This document shows positions 22,001 through 31,135 of a stretch of DNA of 64,000 nt, one piece after another. The stretch lies in assembly GCF_902459615.1 (NCBI RefSeq), contig NZ_CABPSA010000012.1, positions 1-64,000 of the forward strand, read 5' to 3'. The translations under genes were made by a program, and so were the position numbers. Positions within the stretch are counted from its first letter, which is position 1, and each line of letters begins with the position of its first letter. Source of the stretch: Pandoraea commovens. GTDB lineage: Bacteria > Pseudomonadota > Gammaproteobacteria > Burkholderiales > Burkholderiaceae. The notes under the pieces were generated by a model, which worked only from the letters and a program-made list of their open reading frames with translations, did not search any database and was not told where the DNA came from.

Positions 22001-22633
22001 ATGGGTATCCTCGACAACATTCTCGGTGGTGGGTCCGGCAATCAGGCCGGTGGCGGCGGTTTCAGCACGAAGACCATGTTGCTGATGGGCTTGCTGGCGA
22101 TGATTGCCAGCCGCTCGGGTGGCGCTCAGGGTCAAGGTGGTGAAGGCGGTGGTTTGCTCGGCGGCCTCGGCGGCGCCCTTGGCGGCATGCTCGGTGGCGG
22201 CGCGGCAGGCGGTGCCGGTGGGGCGGGCGGTCTGGGTGGTTTGCTCGGCGGACTACTCGGCGGCGCGCAGTCGTCGGCGGCAGGTGCACCGGGGGCGCCG
22301 GAGGGCGGTCTGCTGGGACAACTCGGTGGATTGGGCGGACTCGCCCAGGTTCTGAACCAGGGGGGTCTCGGCGAAGCCGTTAACTCATGGGTCGGCACGG
22401 GCGCCAATCAGGCGGTCAACGCCGATCAGGTCACGCAAGCGCTCGGCCCCGGCGGTCAGTTGCAGCAATTGGCAAGCTCGGCGGGTGTCTCGGAAAGCGA
22501 AGCAGCGCAGGAGTTGTCGGATCTGCTGCCCAAGGTCGTCAACCAGTTGACGCCGAACGGCTCGCTACCGCAAGGCTCGCTGGATCTGGCTTCGCTGGCC
22601 CAGCAGTTCCTCGGTGGCAACCACACCGGCTGA
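22001..22633 (+). CDS. YidB/DUF937 family glycine-rich protein
   Basis: 210-residue protein of unknown function. The N-terminal MGILDNILGG and a C-terminal domain (about residues 120-205: VNSWVGTGANQAVNADQVTQALG, LASSAGVSESEAAQELSDLLPKVVNQLTPNG) are typical of YidB/DUF937 proteins. Between them is a roughly 65-residue Gly/Ala/Leu-rich segment with repeated LGGLLGG and GGAGG blocks, which is low-complexity and likely flexible or assembly-forming. An AAGGAG ribosome site precedes the ATG and an intrinsic terminator follows. The family has no known biochemical role; it is common in proteobacteria. Confidence 0.85.
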   Translation: MGILDNILGGGSGNQAGGGGFSTKTMLLMGLLAMIASRSGGAQGQGGEGGGLLGGLGGALGGMLGGGAAGGAGGAGGLGGLLGGLLGGAQSSAAGAPGAPEGGLLGQLGGLGGLAQVLNQGGLGEAVNSWVGTGANQAVNADQVTQALGPGGQLQQLASSAGVSESEAAQELSDLLPKVVNQLTPNGSLPQGSLDLASLAQQFLGGNHTG

Positions 22634-22656
22634 TTCACAACGATCGGCCGGAAATG

Positions 22657-22685
22657 AAAAAAGGTCCGCAGTGCGGACCTTTTTT
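22657..22685 (+). terminator. intrinsic terminator after the YidB-like gene
   Basis: AAAAAAGGTCCGCA pairs perfectly with TGCGGACCTTTTTT, with the T run on the + strand. It lies 24 bp after the stop codon. The A run on the other arm means it may also end the opposing barstar transcript. Confidence 0.9.
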
Positions 22686-22761
22686 CTTGCGTGTCGTCTA
22701 CGGAAACCACGAAAAGCCTACTGATATTCGCGGACGTTTCGCGTCAGACGATACGTGAGCC

Positions 22762-23310
22762 TTAGGCAAACGAGTAGAAAACGCGGAAACTCACGCGACG
22801 CTCGCTCCAGAACTCGGCGGTATCGCGGAACACTTCCAGCAGAGTCTCGCGGCCATCTTTGTCGAACTTGGTGACGACCGGCAAGCCTTCCAGCACGACG
22901 ACAAACCCGGGTTGCGGCCCGCAGTGGGCGACCAGATCGGTCAGACAATCATGCAACGCGTCGTAGTTCTTTCCGAAATGCTTCGGGAACAGGAACGATG
23001 TGGCGATCGTCTCCAGCACTTCCGCCTTGCTTTGTGCATGCGAACAATTGGCATAGAGGAAGTGCTGTCCGAGGCGCTCGGCCTCTGCCGCCAGTTCCGG
23101 CACGCGGAATGCACGGATCGACTGCACGATGTTCGGCCTCACGGCCTGGAAAAGACTCATATCTCCCTCTTCCGATAGGCTACGGCGATGGCCGGCCCGC
23201 GCGACAGCATGCAGGCCCAGCACCTGCTTGAACAAGTTGCCCTCGCCCGCACCGAATGGATCTGCCATAAGATCTTTCCCGCGTTCTTGTGCGAAAACCG
23301 GCTCACTCAT
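22762..23310 (-). CDS. barstar-family ribonuclease inhibitor
   Basis: 182-residue cytoplasmic protein. The C-terminal about 115 residues match barstar: FLYANCSHAQSKAEVLETIA, FGKNYDALHDCLTDL (the acidic helix region that plugs barnase-type active sites), GFVVVLEGLP, and ending FRVFYSF. The N-terminal about 50-60 residues are an extension not present in the 90-residue Bacillus barstar. It starts 7 bp after the stop of the secreted RNase gene on the same strand. Its role is inferred as protecting the producing cell from the RNase; direct binding is not shown by sequence. Confidence 0.9.
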   Translation of the reverse strand: MSEPVFAQERGKDLMADPFGAGEGNLFKQVLGLHAVARAGHRRSLSEEGDMSLFQAVRPNIVQSIRAFRVPELAAEAERLGQHFLYANCSHAQSKAEVLETIATSFLFPKHFGKNYDALHDCLTDLVAHCGPQPGFVVVLEGLPVVTKFDKDGRETLLEVFRDTAEFWSERRVSFRVFYSFA

Positions 23311-23317
23311 ACTGCTG

Positions 23318-23719
23318 TCATTCCCTTATTCGTCTAAAGCTGTTGTAGTGGTCTTGGGTGTAGTAACACGGCTCGACCGCACGTTGGTTACCGCCACAGA
23401 TGATGCGCCTGGCACCTCTATTGCGGGCACCGGGAGTCGGCACCGTATATTCATGGTAATAGCCACGCGGCATTTTGGGCAGGCGCTTTTCGTAGTTCCC
23501 GAACGTGATGCCATCTTTGGCATAGGGAAACGGCCCGCCCTGGGCAATCAGCGTCAGCGTGCGCTGCGCTTCGCGAGGTAACTCGGCAACGGAGACCGTT
23601 GCTGTTTGATCCGTGACGTATGGCGCGGTTTCGCGCGCCACAGCGTTAGCCCCCAGAAAGACACTTCCCGCCGCAGTCAGTGCCACGATGCTCCGGTGAA
23701 GCCAACGTGCCATTGTCAT
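23318..23719 (-). CDS. secreted guanyl-specific ribonuclease (barnase/N1-T1 family)
   Basis: 133-residue small RNase. A Sec signal peptide covers about residues 1-28 (basic start, hydrophobic VALTAAGSVFLGANAVA, cleavage near ARE). The mature domain shows the family pattern ITFGNYEKRLP (general-base Glu), YYHEYTVPTPGARNRGARRIICGG (catalytic Arg/His region) and CYYTQDHYNSF (second catalytic His). Two cysteines could form a disulfide in the periplasm or outside. It is co-transcribed with the barstar-like inhibitor downstream. Barnase-type enzymes degrade RNA at guanosines; target could be nutrients or competitors. Confidence 0.88.
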   Translation of the reverse strand: MTMARWLHRSIVALTAAGSVFLGANAVARETAPYVTDQTATVSVAELPREAQRTLTLIAQGGPFPYAKDGITFGNYEKRLPKMPRGYYHEYTVPTPGARNRGARRIICGGNQRAVEPCYYTQDHYNSFRRIRE

Positions 23720-24072
23720 AGCTAGCTGTCGCCCGGCGCGGCTTTGCGCTACCGGCCCGTTCTGGTGGGTGAAGCCGTAAGATTATCGCTATTGGTCATC
23801 AGAATCAATGTCGGCTTACATTTTGCAACCAAACTACTCAACAAATTCACGAAAATACAGGGATTTTCACGACAGTAAGCACACACATTGAGATATACGA
23901 TGCCAAAAAATGCATCACCCGGATAACAAAACGCCGCGCCCCGAGGGGTGCGGCGTTTCATTCTTACGTCGGTTAACCGGGACGAAACCGCAGCGAACCA
24001 CCGGGCGCTGACGTCAAATCTGTTGCCTCGGTCAGCGCCGCCGGCTTCGCCCGCTCAATCCGTTACGTAGGC
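23720..24072. other. intergenic region between RNase and maeB
   Basis: 353 bp that holds one clear intrinsic terminator (23929-23958) and an AT-rich stretch (about 23780-23900) that may carry the RNase promoter on the minus strand. A 70-codon open frame there overlaps the terminator and has no family resemblance. Confidence 0.6.
23929..23958. terminator. intrinsic terminator downstream of maeB
   Basis: AAACGCCGC / GCGGCGTTT 9-bp stem extended by a further C/G-rich inner part. It lies about 115 bp past the maeB stop and could terminate minus-strand transcription. Confidence 0.8.
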
Positions 24073-26376
24073 TCAGTGCCCCTGTTGTTGCGCAGCCGCA
24101 TCGGCCACGACCAGCGCCGCCATATTGATAATGCGACGCACCGTCGCCGATTCGGTCAGGATGTGCACCGGTTTGGCCGCGCCCAGCAGAATCGGCCCGA
24201 TCGCCACGTTGTTACCGGCAGCGGTCTTGAGCAGATTGTAGGCAATGTTGGCGGCGTCGATATTCGGCATCACCAGCAGGTTGGCCGCACCGGTCAGCGT
24301 CGAATCCGGCATGATGCGCGCGCGCAGCTCCGGGTCCAATGCGCAGTCACCGTGCATTTCGCCATCAACCTCCAGTTCTGGTGCACGCTCCTGCAGAATT
24401 GCCAGCGTTTCGCGCATCTTGCGTGCGCAATTCGCATCGCTCGTACCGAAGTTCGAATGCGACAGGAGCGCGACCTTCGGCTGGATGCCGAAACGACGGA
24501 TCTCGTCGGCCGCCATCAGCGTGATTTCAGCCAGTTGCTCCGCCGTCGGGTCCTGGTTGATGTGGGTATCGACCAGGAAGAGTTGACGATTCGGCAGCAC
24601 CAGCGCGTTCATCGCGCCATAGACGTTGCCGCCTTCACGCTTACCGATGACACGGTCGATAAAGTGCAAGTGACGTCCCGGCGTCGAGACCGTGCCGCAG
24701 ATCATGCCATCGGCTTCGCCCTTGCTCACCAGCATGGCCGCGATCAGCGTCGTGCGGCGACGCATTTCCACGCGCGCGTAGGACGCCGTGACGCCCTTGC
24801 GATTCGTCAGACGGTGATACGTCTCCCAGTAATCGCGATAGCGCTCATCGTGTTCCGGATTGACCACGGTGAAGTCGACGCCCGGCGTGAGGCGCAGACC
24901 GTACTGCTGAATGCGATGTTCGATCACGGCCGGACGACCCACGAGCACCGGCGTTGCGACGCGCTCATCCACGAGCACTTGCACGGCGCGCAGCACGCGC
25001 TCCTCTTCGCCCTCGGCAAAGGCAATGCGCTTCTTATCGGCCGGCACACTGCGCGCCACCGAGAACAGCGGCTTCATCAGACCGCCGCTGTGATACACAA
25101 ATTGCTGAAGCGACTGCGAATAGGTGTCGATGTCCGCCAGCGGACGCGTTGCCACGCCGGCCGCCATCGCGGCTTGCGCCACTGCGGTGGCGACCTTCAC
25201 CAACAGACGCGGATCGAAAGGCTTCGGAATCAGGTATTCCGGGCCGAACGACAGGTTCTTGATGCCGTACGCCGAAGCCACGATATCGCTCTGCTCCTGA
25301 CGCGCCAGCTCGGCGAGCGCGTTCACGGCCGCAATTTCCATCGAGCGCGTGATCGTCGTCGCACCGACGTCGATGGCGCCACGGAAAATGAACGGGAAGC
25401 ACAGCACGTTGTTGACCTGGTTCGGATAGTCCGTGCGGCCCGTCGCCATCACGCAATCCGGACGCACTTCCTTCGCCAGCTCCGGCGTGATTTCCGGATT
25501 CGGGTTAGCCAGCGCAAAGATCAGCGGCTTATCGGCCATCGTCTTCACCATTTCCGGCTTCAGCACACCGGCGGCCGACAGTCCGAGGAACACGTCGGCA
25601 CCACCGATCACATCAGCCAGACCGCGGGCTTCCGTCTTCTGCGAGAAGCGGATCTTCTCGGGGTCCATCAGTTCGGTACGCCCTTCGTACACAACCCCGG
25701 CCAGATCCGTCACCCAGATGTTCTCGATAGGCAGCCCCATGTCCACGAGCAGATCCAGACAGGCGAGTGCCGCCGCACCTGCGCCCGACGTCACGACCTT
25801 GACCGACGCCAGGTCCTTGTTGACGACCTTCAACCCGTTGATAAGCGCCGCCGCCACCACGATGGCCGTGCCGTGCTGATCGTCGTGGAAGACCGGAATC
25901 TTCATGCGCTCACGCAGCTTGCGCTCCACGATGAAGCACTCCGGTGCCTTGATGTCTTCGAGGTTGATCGCGCCAAACGTCGGTTCGAGCGCCGCGATGA
26001 TGTCGACCAGCTTCTCCGGGTCCTTCTCCGCGATTTCGATGTCGAACACGTCGATGTTGGCGAACTTCTTGAACAGCACGCCCTTGCCTTCCATCACCGG
26101 CTTCGACGCCAGCGGCCCGATATCGCCAAGGCCCAGCACGGCCGTACCGTTCGTGATCACGCCGACCAGATTGCCGCGCGCCGTGTAGCGCGAAGCGTTG
26201 AGCGGATCTACAACGATTTCCTCACACGCGGCTGCGACGCCCGGCGAGTAAGCCAGCGCCAGATCGCGCTGGTTGAGCAACTGCTTGGTCGGCGCGATAG
26301 CGATTTTGCCGGGGGTGGGAAATTCGTGATACTCGAGCGCAGCTTCGCGCAGTTTCGGATCGATCGGCGTGGGCAT
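24073..26376 (-). CDS. maeB: NADP-dependent malic enzyme with C-terminal phosphotransacetylase-like domain
   Basis: 767-residue cytosolic enzyme converting malate to pyruvate and CO2 with NADPH production. The N-terminal 420 residues are the malic enzyme part ([46 protein letters not shown]). The C-terminal 330 residues are a phosphate acetyltransferase-like domain ([16 protein letters not shown], then [15 protein letters not shown]) that in relatives senses acetyl-CoA rather than catalyses. Length and layout match MaeB of proteobacteria. It is divergent from thiL, with a shared 300-bp promoter region and a terminator downstream. Confidence 0.97.
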   Translation of the reverse strand: MPTPIDPKLREAALEYHEFPTPGKIAIAPTKQLLNQRDLALAYSPGVAAACEEIVVDPLNASRYTARGNLVGVITNGTAVLGLGDIGPLASKPVMEGKGVLFKKFANIDVFDIEIAEKDPEKLVDIIAALEPTFGAINLEDIKAPECFIVERKLRERMKIPVFHDDQHGTAIVVAAALINGLKVVNKDLASVKVVTSGAGAAALACLDLLVDMGLPIENIWVTDLAGVVYEGRTELMDPEKIRFSQKTEARGLADVIGGADVFLGLSAAGVLKPEMVKTMADKPLIFALANPNPEITPELAKEVRPDCVMATGRTDYPNQVNNVLCFPFIFRGAIDVGATTITRSMEIAAVNALAELARQEQSDIVASAYGIKNLSFGPEYLIPKPFDPRLLVKVATAVAQAAMAAGVATRPLADIDTYSQSLQQFVYHSGGLMKPLFSVARSVPADKKRIAFAEGEEERVLRAVQVLVDERVATPVLVGRPAVIEHRIQQYGLRLTPGVDFTVVNPEHDERYRDYWETYHRLTNRKGVTASYARVEMRRRTTLIAAMLVSKGEADGMICGTVSTPGRHLHFIDRVIGKREGGNVYGAMNALVLPNRQLFLVDTHINQDPTAEQLAEITLMAADEIRRFGIQPKVALLSHSNFGTSDANCARKMRETLAILQERAPELEVDGEMHGDCALDPELRARIMPDSTLTGAANLLVMPNIDAANIAYNLLKTAAGNNVAIGPILLGAAKPVHILTESATVRRIINMAALVVADAAAQQQGH

Positions 26377-26705
26377 GAGGGGAAGCTCTTGGCGAACAGG
26401 AGGGTCAAATTTTCAGTGCGAATTGTAGCCCTATTTATTCACGTCATTTATGCAAAAAACGGATAACGGCCACGCTCGCAATGAAGCAATTCCAGGCTGA
26501 TAGTGGCGAATATTCTGTGCAAACTCAACGTTGCATTGCACCATTAGGTGCGTTTTCGGATAACGGATGAAAAACTATTAGGGTGTTGTCCGAGACCGGC
26601 ATGAGAAGGCGTCTGAAAACGGGACCCAAGCCCGTTTGCTCACTTGGGAAAGCGGTCACGGCCTCTTAGAATAGGGGTTTGCGTCGTATCACTGCCTCGT
26701 TGCCC
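26377..26705. other. divergent promoter region maeB / thiL
   Basis: About 330 bp. It contains the thiL promoter, a TACAAT -10 candidate for maeB on the minus strand (26422-26427, in the motif GGGCTACAAT), a small hairpin GCACC/GGTGC (26538-26551) followed by GTTTT, and a 10-bp direct repeat CGGATAACGG at 26460-26469 and 26557-26566. Confidence 0.6.
26644..26672 (+). promoter_or_regulatory. sigma-70-type promoter of thiL
   Basis: -35 TTGGGA (26644-26649), 17-bp spacer, -10 TAGAAT (26667-26672). The predicted transcription start falls near 26679, so the TTG codon there would sit at the RNA 5' end; this supports the ATG at 26706 as the true thiL start. Confidence 0.6.
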
Positions 26706-27707
26706 ATGACTTCACATCCCGCCGCCTCGTCATCGTTGTCCGAGTTTTCTCTGATCGACCGCTTCTTTGCCGGAGCGACGCATCAGGGCGAGCATGTGAC
26801 GCTCGGCATCGGCGACGACTGTGCTCTGCTGCGCCCGCCCGCGGGTGAACAACTGGCGATCTCGACTGACATGCTTGTGGAAGGTCGCCATTTTTTTGCG
26901 GACGTCGATCCCCGCGCGCTCGGCCACAAGACGCTCGCCGTGAACCTTTCGGATCTGGCCGCGATGGGCGCACGACCGCTGGGTTTCACGCTGGCGCTTG
27001 CGTTGCCCGACAGCGATCCGGCATGGCTCGGGCCGTTTGCACAAGGTCTCGCCGAACTGGCGGACCGTTACGCTTGCCCGCTCGTCGGCGGCGACACGAC
27101 ACGCGGCCCGCGCAATCTCTGCGTAACAGTCTTTGGCAGCGTGCCCGGCGCACAGGCGCTACGTCGGGACGCCGCGCAACCGGGGGACGACATCTGGGTC
27201 TCCGGCACGCTTGGCGATGCGCGCCTCGCGCTCGGGGCGCTGCGCGGCGAATGGTCCTTGCAGGACAGTGAACTCGCGCTCGCCCGCCGGGCGATGGATT
27301 GGCCGGAACCGCAAGTGAAGCTCGGGCTGGCATTGCGGGGCGTTGCGCGCTCCGCACTGGACATCTCGGACGGCCTGATCGGTGACCTCGGGCATATTCT
27401 CGAACGATCCTCGATGAGCGCAAGAATCGATGTCGATGCGCTCCCACGCTCGGACTTGCTCGGCACGCAGTCCTCTGACATTCAGCGGCTGTGCACGCTC
27501 GCAGGAGGAGACGACTACCAGCTTTGTTTCTGCGCCGATGCCACACAACGTGGGCGAATCGAGACGATCGGCGACGAACTCGGGATACGCGTCACTCGTA
27601 TCGGTACAATAGCGATTCCCGACGCGCGCCGAACGATACTGCATCTCCATGACAATACAGGCGCGAGCGTCGCTGCCGATTTCAAAAGTTTCGACCATTT
27701 CCAATGA
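26706..27707 (+). CDS. thiL: thiamine-monophosphate kinase
   Basis: 333-residue kinase making thiamine diphosphate from thiamine monophosphate. Motifs: SEFSLIDRFFAG, GIGDDCALL, LAVNLSDLAAMGA and SALDISDGLIGDLGH, all typical of the PurM/ThiL fold with Mg-ATP-binding acidic residues. The ATG at 26706 is preferred over the TTG at 26679 (see promoter). Its stop overlaps the pgpA start by 4 bp (ATGA), so it heads the thiL-pgpA-pncC operon. The product supplies cofactor for transketolase. Confidence 0.97.
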   Translation: MTSHPAASSSLSEFSLIDRFFAGATHQGEHVTLGIGDDCALLRPPAGEQLAISTDMLVEGRHFFADVDPRALGHKTLAVNLSDLAAMGARPLGFTLALALPDSDPAWLGPFAQGLAELADRYACPLVGGDTTRGPRNLCVTVFGSVPGAQALRRDAAQPGDDIWVSGTLGDARLALGALRGEWSLQDSELALARRAMDWPEPQVKLGLALRGVARSALDISDGLIGDLGHILERSSMSARIDVDALPRSDLLGTQSSDIQRLCTLAGGDDYQLCFCADATQRGRIETIGDELGIRVTRIGTIAIPDARRTILHLHDNTGASVAADFKSFDHFQ

Positions 27708-28225
27708 GCACTGATCAAACGGCCGCCGTCAATTCGGGCAGCGGCCCGCGCCGGCCGAACTCGCGTTTCCTGCTGTCGCACCCCGCACATTTGTTTTCGC
27801 TCGGCTTCGGCACGGGCTTGTCGTCGTTCGCACCGGGCACGGTAGGAACGCTTTTCGGCTGGGCCTCATATCTGGTGCTGAACCTGTATCTGACGGTGAC
27901 GGGCTGGGCGGTGCTGATCGCCGCCTCCATCATCGGCGGCATCTGGATCTGCAGCTTTACCGCACGCAAGCTTGGTGTGCAAGACCCGAGCGCCGTCGTG
28001 TGGGATGAGATCGTCGCGTTCTGGATTGTGTTGCTGCTCATCACGCCCGCGAGCTTCGTCGGTCAACTGGTCGCGTTCGTGCTGTTCCGCTTCTTCGATG
28101 CAGTCAAGCCGCCGCCGATCAGCTACTTCGACCGGACCGTCAAGGGTGGTCTCGGCATCATGCTGGACGATCTGGTCGCCGCATTCTGCACGTTGCTCGT
28201 CATTGCGCTCTGGCGCTCGATCTGA
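27704..28225 (+). CDS. pgpA: phosphatidylglycerophosphatase A
   Basis: 173-residue inner-membrane phosphatase that turns phosphatidylglycerol phosphate into phosphatidylglycerol. Membrane segments include LVLNLYLTVTGWAVLIAASIIGGIWI and the region after VVWDEIVAFW. The motifs DEIVAFW and FRFFDAVKPPPI...FDR are characteristic of PgpA active sites. It overlaps thiL by 4 bp and is 20 bp upstream of pncC, the well-known thiL-pgpA-cinA order. Confidence 0.96.
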   Translation: MSTDQTAAVNSGSGPRRPNSRFLLSHPAHLFSLGFGTGLSSFAPGTVGTLFGWASYLVLNLYLTVTGWAVLIAASIIGGIWICSFTARKLGVQDPSAVVWDEIVAFWIVLLLITPASFVGQLVAFVLFRFFDAVKPPPISYFDRTVKGGLGIMLDDLVAAFCTLLVIALWRSI

Positions 28226-28245
28226 ATTTTTGAAGGCGTCACCCC

Positions 28246-28749
28246 GTGGTTTCCGAACAAAATCTTCTGGCCCAATTGTCGGTGAAAGTCGGCAACCGTC
28301 TGCGCGATGAGCGCCTGATGCTGGTAACGGCCGAATCGTGCACCGGCGGTCTCGTCGCTGCTGCCATCACCGATATTTCCGGGAGCAGCAACTGGTTCGA
28401 GCGTGGCTTCGTGACGTATTCGAATCAGGCCAAGTCCGAGATGATCGGCGTGCCGCCCGAGTTGATCGACAAGCATGGTGCGGTGAGTGAGCCCGTCGCC
28501 CGTGCCATGGCGGAAGGCGCGCTGCTCAACAGTCGCGCCCAAATTTCGCTGTCGATCACAGGCGTCGCCGGTCCCGGCGGCGGAACGGCCGACAAGCCGG
28601 TGGGGATGGTCTGCTTCGGCTGGAGCAATCGTGTCACCACCATCGTCGAGACAAAGCACTTCAAGGGCGACCGCACGCAGGTGCGCAGTCAGGCGGCGCA
28701 ATACGCGCTGCGCGGCGTGATCGAGTTGCTCGACAAGGGCGAAGCGTAA
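28246..28749 (+). CDS. pncC: nicotinamide-nucleotide amidohydrolase PncC (CinA C-terminal domain)
   Basis: 167-residue stand-alone CinA C-terminal domain. It deamidates nicotinamide mononucleotide to nicotinate mononucleotide in NAD salvage. The motif TAESCTGGLVAAAITDISGSSNWFERGFVTYSNQAK and the later SITGVAGPGGGTADKPVG are diagnostic. It uses a GTG start at 28246. The N-terminal CinA (molybdopterin-like) domain is missing, which is normal for PncC. It ends the thiL-pgpA-pncC operon and is followed by a terminator. Confidence 0.94.
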   Translation: MVSEQNLLAQLSVKVGNRLRDERLMLVTAESCTGGLVAAAITDISGSSNWFERGFVTYSNQAKSEMIGVPPELIDKHGAVSEPVARAMAEGALLNSRAQISLSITGVAGPGGGTADKPVGMVCFGWSNRVTTIVETKHFKGDRTQVRSQAAQYALRGVIELLDKGEA

Positions 28750-28767
28750 TTCAACGCAGCCAATAAA

Positions 28768-28804
28768 AAAAACAGCGCCCGCGAATTCGCGAGGCGCTGT
28801 TTTT
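28768..28804. terminator. terminator between pncC and pyrF
   Basis: AAAAACAGCGCC / GGCGCTGTTTTT 12-bp stem, with an additional inner GCGAATTCGC palindrome; A/T tracts on both sides make it suitable for the two convergent genes. Confidence 0.9.
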
Positions 28805-28860
28805 GTTGGTGCGCGAAGATCGATTCGTCAGACACCGATCTCGCCTTGTTCGGCGACGGT

Positions 28861-29673
28861 TCAGCGATACGCGTTGATGCTGTCGCGCGTCTTCTGTGCG
28901 GCGGCAGCGGCAGCGGCGGCGAAGTCCTCGTCGCGGCCCGCGTAAATGATGGCACGCGACGAATTGATCATCATGCCTGCGCCATTGGCGGTACGGCCCG
29001 CGGTCACCGTCGCTTCGACGTCGCCGCCTTGCGCACCAACGCCCGGAATCAGCAGCGGCATGTCGCCGACGATGCTACGCACAGTGGCGATCTCCGCCGG
29101 GAACGTGGCGCCAACGACCAGGCCAATCTGACCGCTCGTGTTCCACGGCCCTGCCGCCAGTCGTGCCACCGTCTGATACAGCGGCTTACCGTCGACATCC
29201 AGGAATTGCAGATCGCTGCCGCCGGGGTTCGACGTCCGGCACAGGACGATCACGCCCTTGTCGGGATGCGCAAGATACGGCTCCAGCGAATCGAAGCCCA
29301 TGTACGGGTTCACCGTGACGGCGTCCGCGCGATAACGCTCGAACGCTTCGCGCGCGTATTGCTCGGCGGTGCTGCCGATATCGCCGCGCTTGGCGTCGAG
29401 AATCACCGGCAGGCCCGGATGATCGGCGTGGATGTGCGCGATCAGTTGTTCGAGCTGATCTTCGGCGCGATGCGCAGCGAAATAAGCGATCTGTGGCTTG
29501 AAGGCGCTGGCATAGGGGGCGGTCGCGTCCACGATCTGACGGCAGAACTCGAAAATCGCGTCCGGTTTGCCTTGCAGATGCGCAGGGAAACGCGACGGTT
29601 CGGGGTCAAGGCCGACACACAGCAGGGAGTTGTTGCGCGTCCAGGCGGCGTTGAGAGCTTCGGTGAATGTCAT
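28861..29673 (-). CDS. pyrF: orotidine 5'-phosphate decarboxylase
   Basis: 270-residue enzyme for the last step of UMP synthesis. The family start ([28 protein letters not shown]) and the active-site [20 protein letters not shown]-type motif with the catalytic Lys/Asp are visible. This is the longer PyrF type (about 270 residues) found in Burkholderiales and mycobacteria. Two 11-bp tandem copies of GGGTTCCGGCG sit just upstream of the ATG. It is a single gene, convergent with pncC. Confidence 0.97.
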   Translation of the reverse strand: MTFTEALNAAWTRNNSLLCVGLDPEPSRFPAHLQGKPDAIFEFCRQIVDATAPYASAFKPQIAYFAAHRAEDQLEQLIAHIHADHPGLPVILDAKRGDIGSTAEQYAREAFERYRADAVTVNPYMGFDSLEPYLAHPDKGVIVLCRTSNPGGSDLQFLDVDGKPLYQTVARLAAGPWNTSGQIGLVVGATFPAEIATVRSIVGDMPLLIPGVGAQGGDVEATVTAGRTANGAGMMINSSRAIIYAGRDEDFAAAAAAAAQKTRDSINAYR

Positions 29674-29834
29674 GACGGGTTCCGGCGGGGTTCCGGCGGT
29701 GGTAATCCGACGGAGAGTGATTCGAGTCTGGTTCGATCCAGCAAGGCCGCCATTTTACCTGCTCGGCGGCGTGTCCCTTGCGGACCTTCCGAAAACCAGC
29801 GTTGCACTGGCCTTCGCAAAACGTCACGCGAGCA

Positions 29835-30797
29835 TCAATCCAGCCAGCCGCGATAGCGGAAATACAGGAACGGCGCGATGGCTGACACGATCATCAGACC
29901 CAGTGCGAACGGGTAGCCGACATCCCATCGTAACTCCGGCATCATCTGGAAGTTCATGCCGTAAATACTGGCGATCAGCGTCGGCGGCAGGAAAGCAACG
30001 GCGGCCACCGAAAAGATCTTGATGATCTTATTCTGGTTGATGTTGATGAAGCCGATGGTGGCGTCCATCAGGAAGTTGATCTTGTCGAACAGGTAAGCGG
30101 TGTGATTATCGAGCGACTCGATATCGCGCATGATCTGCTTGCCTTCCTGATATTGCTCGTCCTTCAGCATGCGGGCGCGCATGAGGAACGACACCGCCCG
30201 TCGCGTATCCATGACGTTGCGGCGAATGCGCCCGTTCAAGTCTTCCTGCGCGGCAACGCTCTCGAGTGCCTTGGCGGCGTCCGCATCGGTGAGGTTTTTG
30301 CCCAGCACCCGCTTGCTGACCTCTTCGAGTGCGGCATATACCCCTTCGAGCGAATCGGCCGAATATTCGGCGTCGGTCGAGTAAAGGTCGAGCAGCACAT
30401 CCATGGCATCGCGCACAGAACCGGGACGAATGCGCGCACGCATGCGCACCAGTCGAAATACCGGCAAATCTTCGTCGTGCACGGAAATCAGCAGATCCTT
30501 GACCACCACGAATGCAACAGGCACGTTACGCGACTGCTCTTCGTCGTCGAGCAGAAAATCGGTGCGGATGTGCAAGACGCCGTCATCGTCTTCGTAATAT
30601 CGCGCCGAAGCCTCGATATCCGTTACTTCGTCACGCGAGGGCAGCTTGACCTTGTAGGCCTCTTCGACCCAGCGGCGTTCCTCTTCGGATTCGCTGTGGA
30701 GGTCGACCCAGACCGGCGAAACGCTGGCCAGATCGCTGGGATGGTCACAAGTCACCTGTTGCAGGCGGCCATGATGGATGACGAAGGCATTGATCAA
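29835..30797 (-). CDS. corA: CorA-family magnesium/cobalt transporter
   Basis: 320-residue inner-membrane Mg2+ channel. The large N-terminal cytoplasmic domain is acidic and helical (LHSESEEERRWVEEAY and later helices), and two C-terminal membrane segments flank the selectivity motif GMN (residues 280-282, in YGMNF). The start codon is TTG (30797), supported by a GGGAG ribosome site 7 bp upstream. Protein ends in basic residues typical of CorA. It is divergent from mscS. Confidence 0.94.
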   Translation of the reverse strand: MINAFVIHHGRLQQVTCDHPSDLASVSPVWVDLHSESEEERRWVEEAYKVKLPSRDEVTDIEASARYYEDDDGVLHIRTDFLLDDEEQSRNVPVAFVVVKDLLISVHDEDLPVFRLVRMRARIRPGSVRDAMDVLLDLYSTDAEYSADSLEGVYAALEEVSKRVLGKNLTDADAAKALESVAAQEDLNGRIRRNVMDTRRAVSFLMRARMLKDEQYQEGKQIMRDIESLDNHTAYLFDKINFLMDATIGFININQNKIIKIFSVAAVAFLPPTLIASIYGMNFQMMPELRWDVGYPFALGLMIVSAIAPFLYFRYRGWLD

Positions 30798-31135
30798 ACG
30801 GGGTTCTCCCTGCTACAAGGCGACGCCAGTGTAGCAGCCGCGCCACAGTCACGCCAATGGCGGCACACCGGTCGCCACAACACGCTCTGCGCCCCCTGTC
30901 GGCCAGCACCGGAATCGTTCGTAGGAATATTCTTAAAGTCCGCGAATTCACACGATTCGACGGCGTTCACTGGCAAGCTCAGCGAACCAATCCACGCACT
31001 TCGCGTCAACTTTGATATCGACGCATTTGTCGGCACGCATTCATTGGCGTCCATCTCGGCGCTTTCATCGACGCTTTCATCGACGTTTTTTTGCTGTTTC
31101 TCGCGGAAACGTCACCGGACAGGGAGAAATCAACC
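30798..31135. other. divergent region corA / mscS
   Basis: 338 bp with no supported gene. A perfect 12-bp tandem duplication GCTTTCATCGAC lies at 31061-31084, followed by a T run. Promoters for both genes are expected here but no clear consensus pair stands out. Confidence 0.5.

Noticed and set aside
23749-23961. 70-codon minus-strand frame near the maeB terminator
   Set aside because: It overlaps a clear intrinsic terminator and has no family features.
24076-26466. 796-codon open frame opposite maeB
   Set aside because: Antisense shadow; Arg/His-rich product with no domain.
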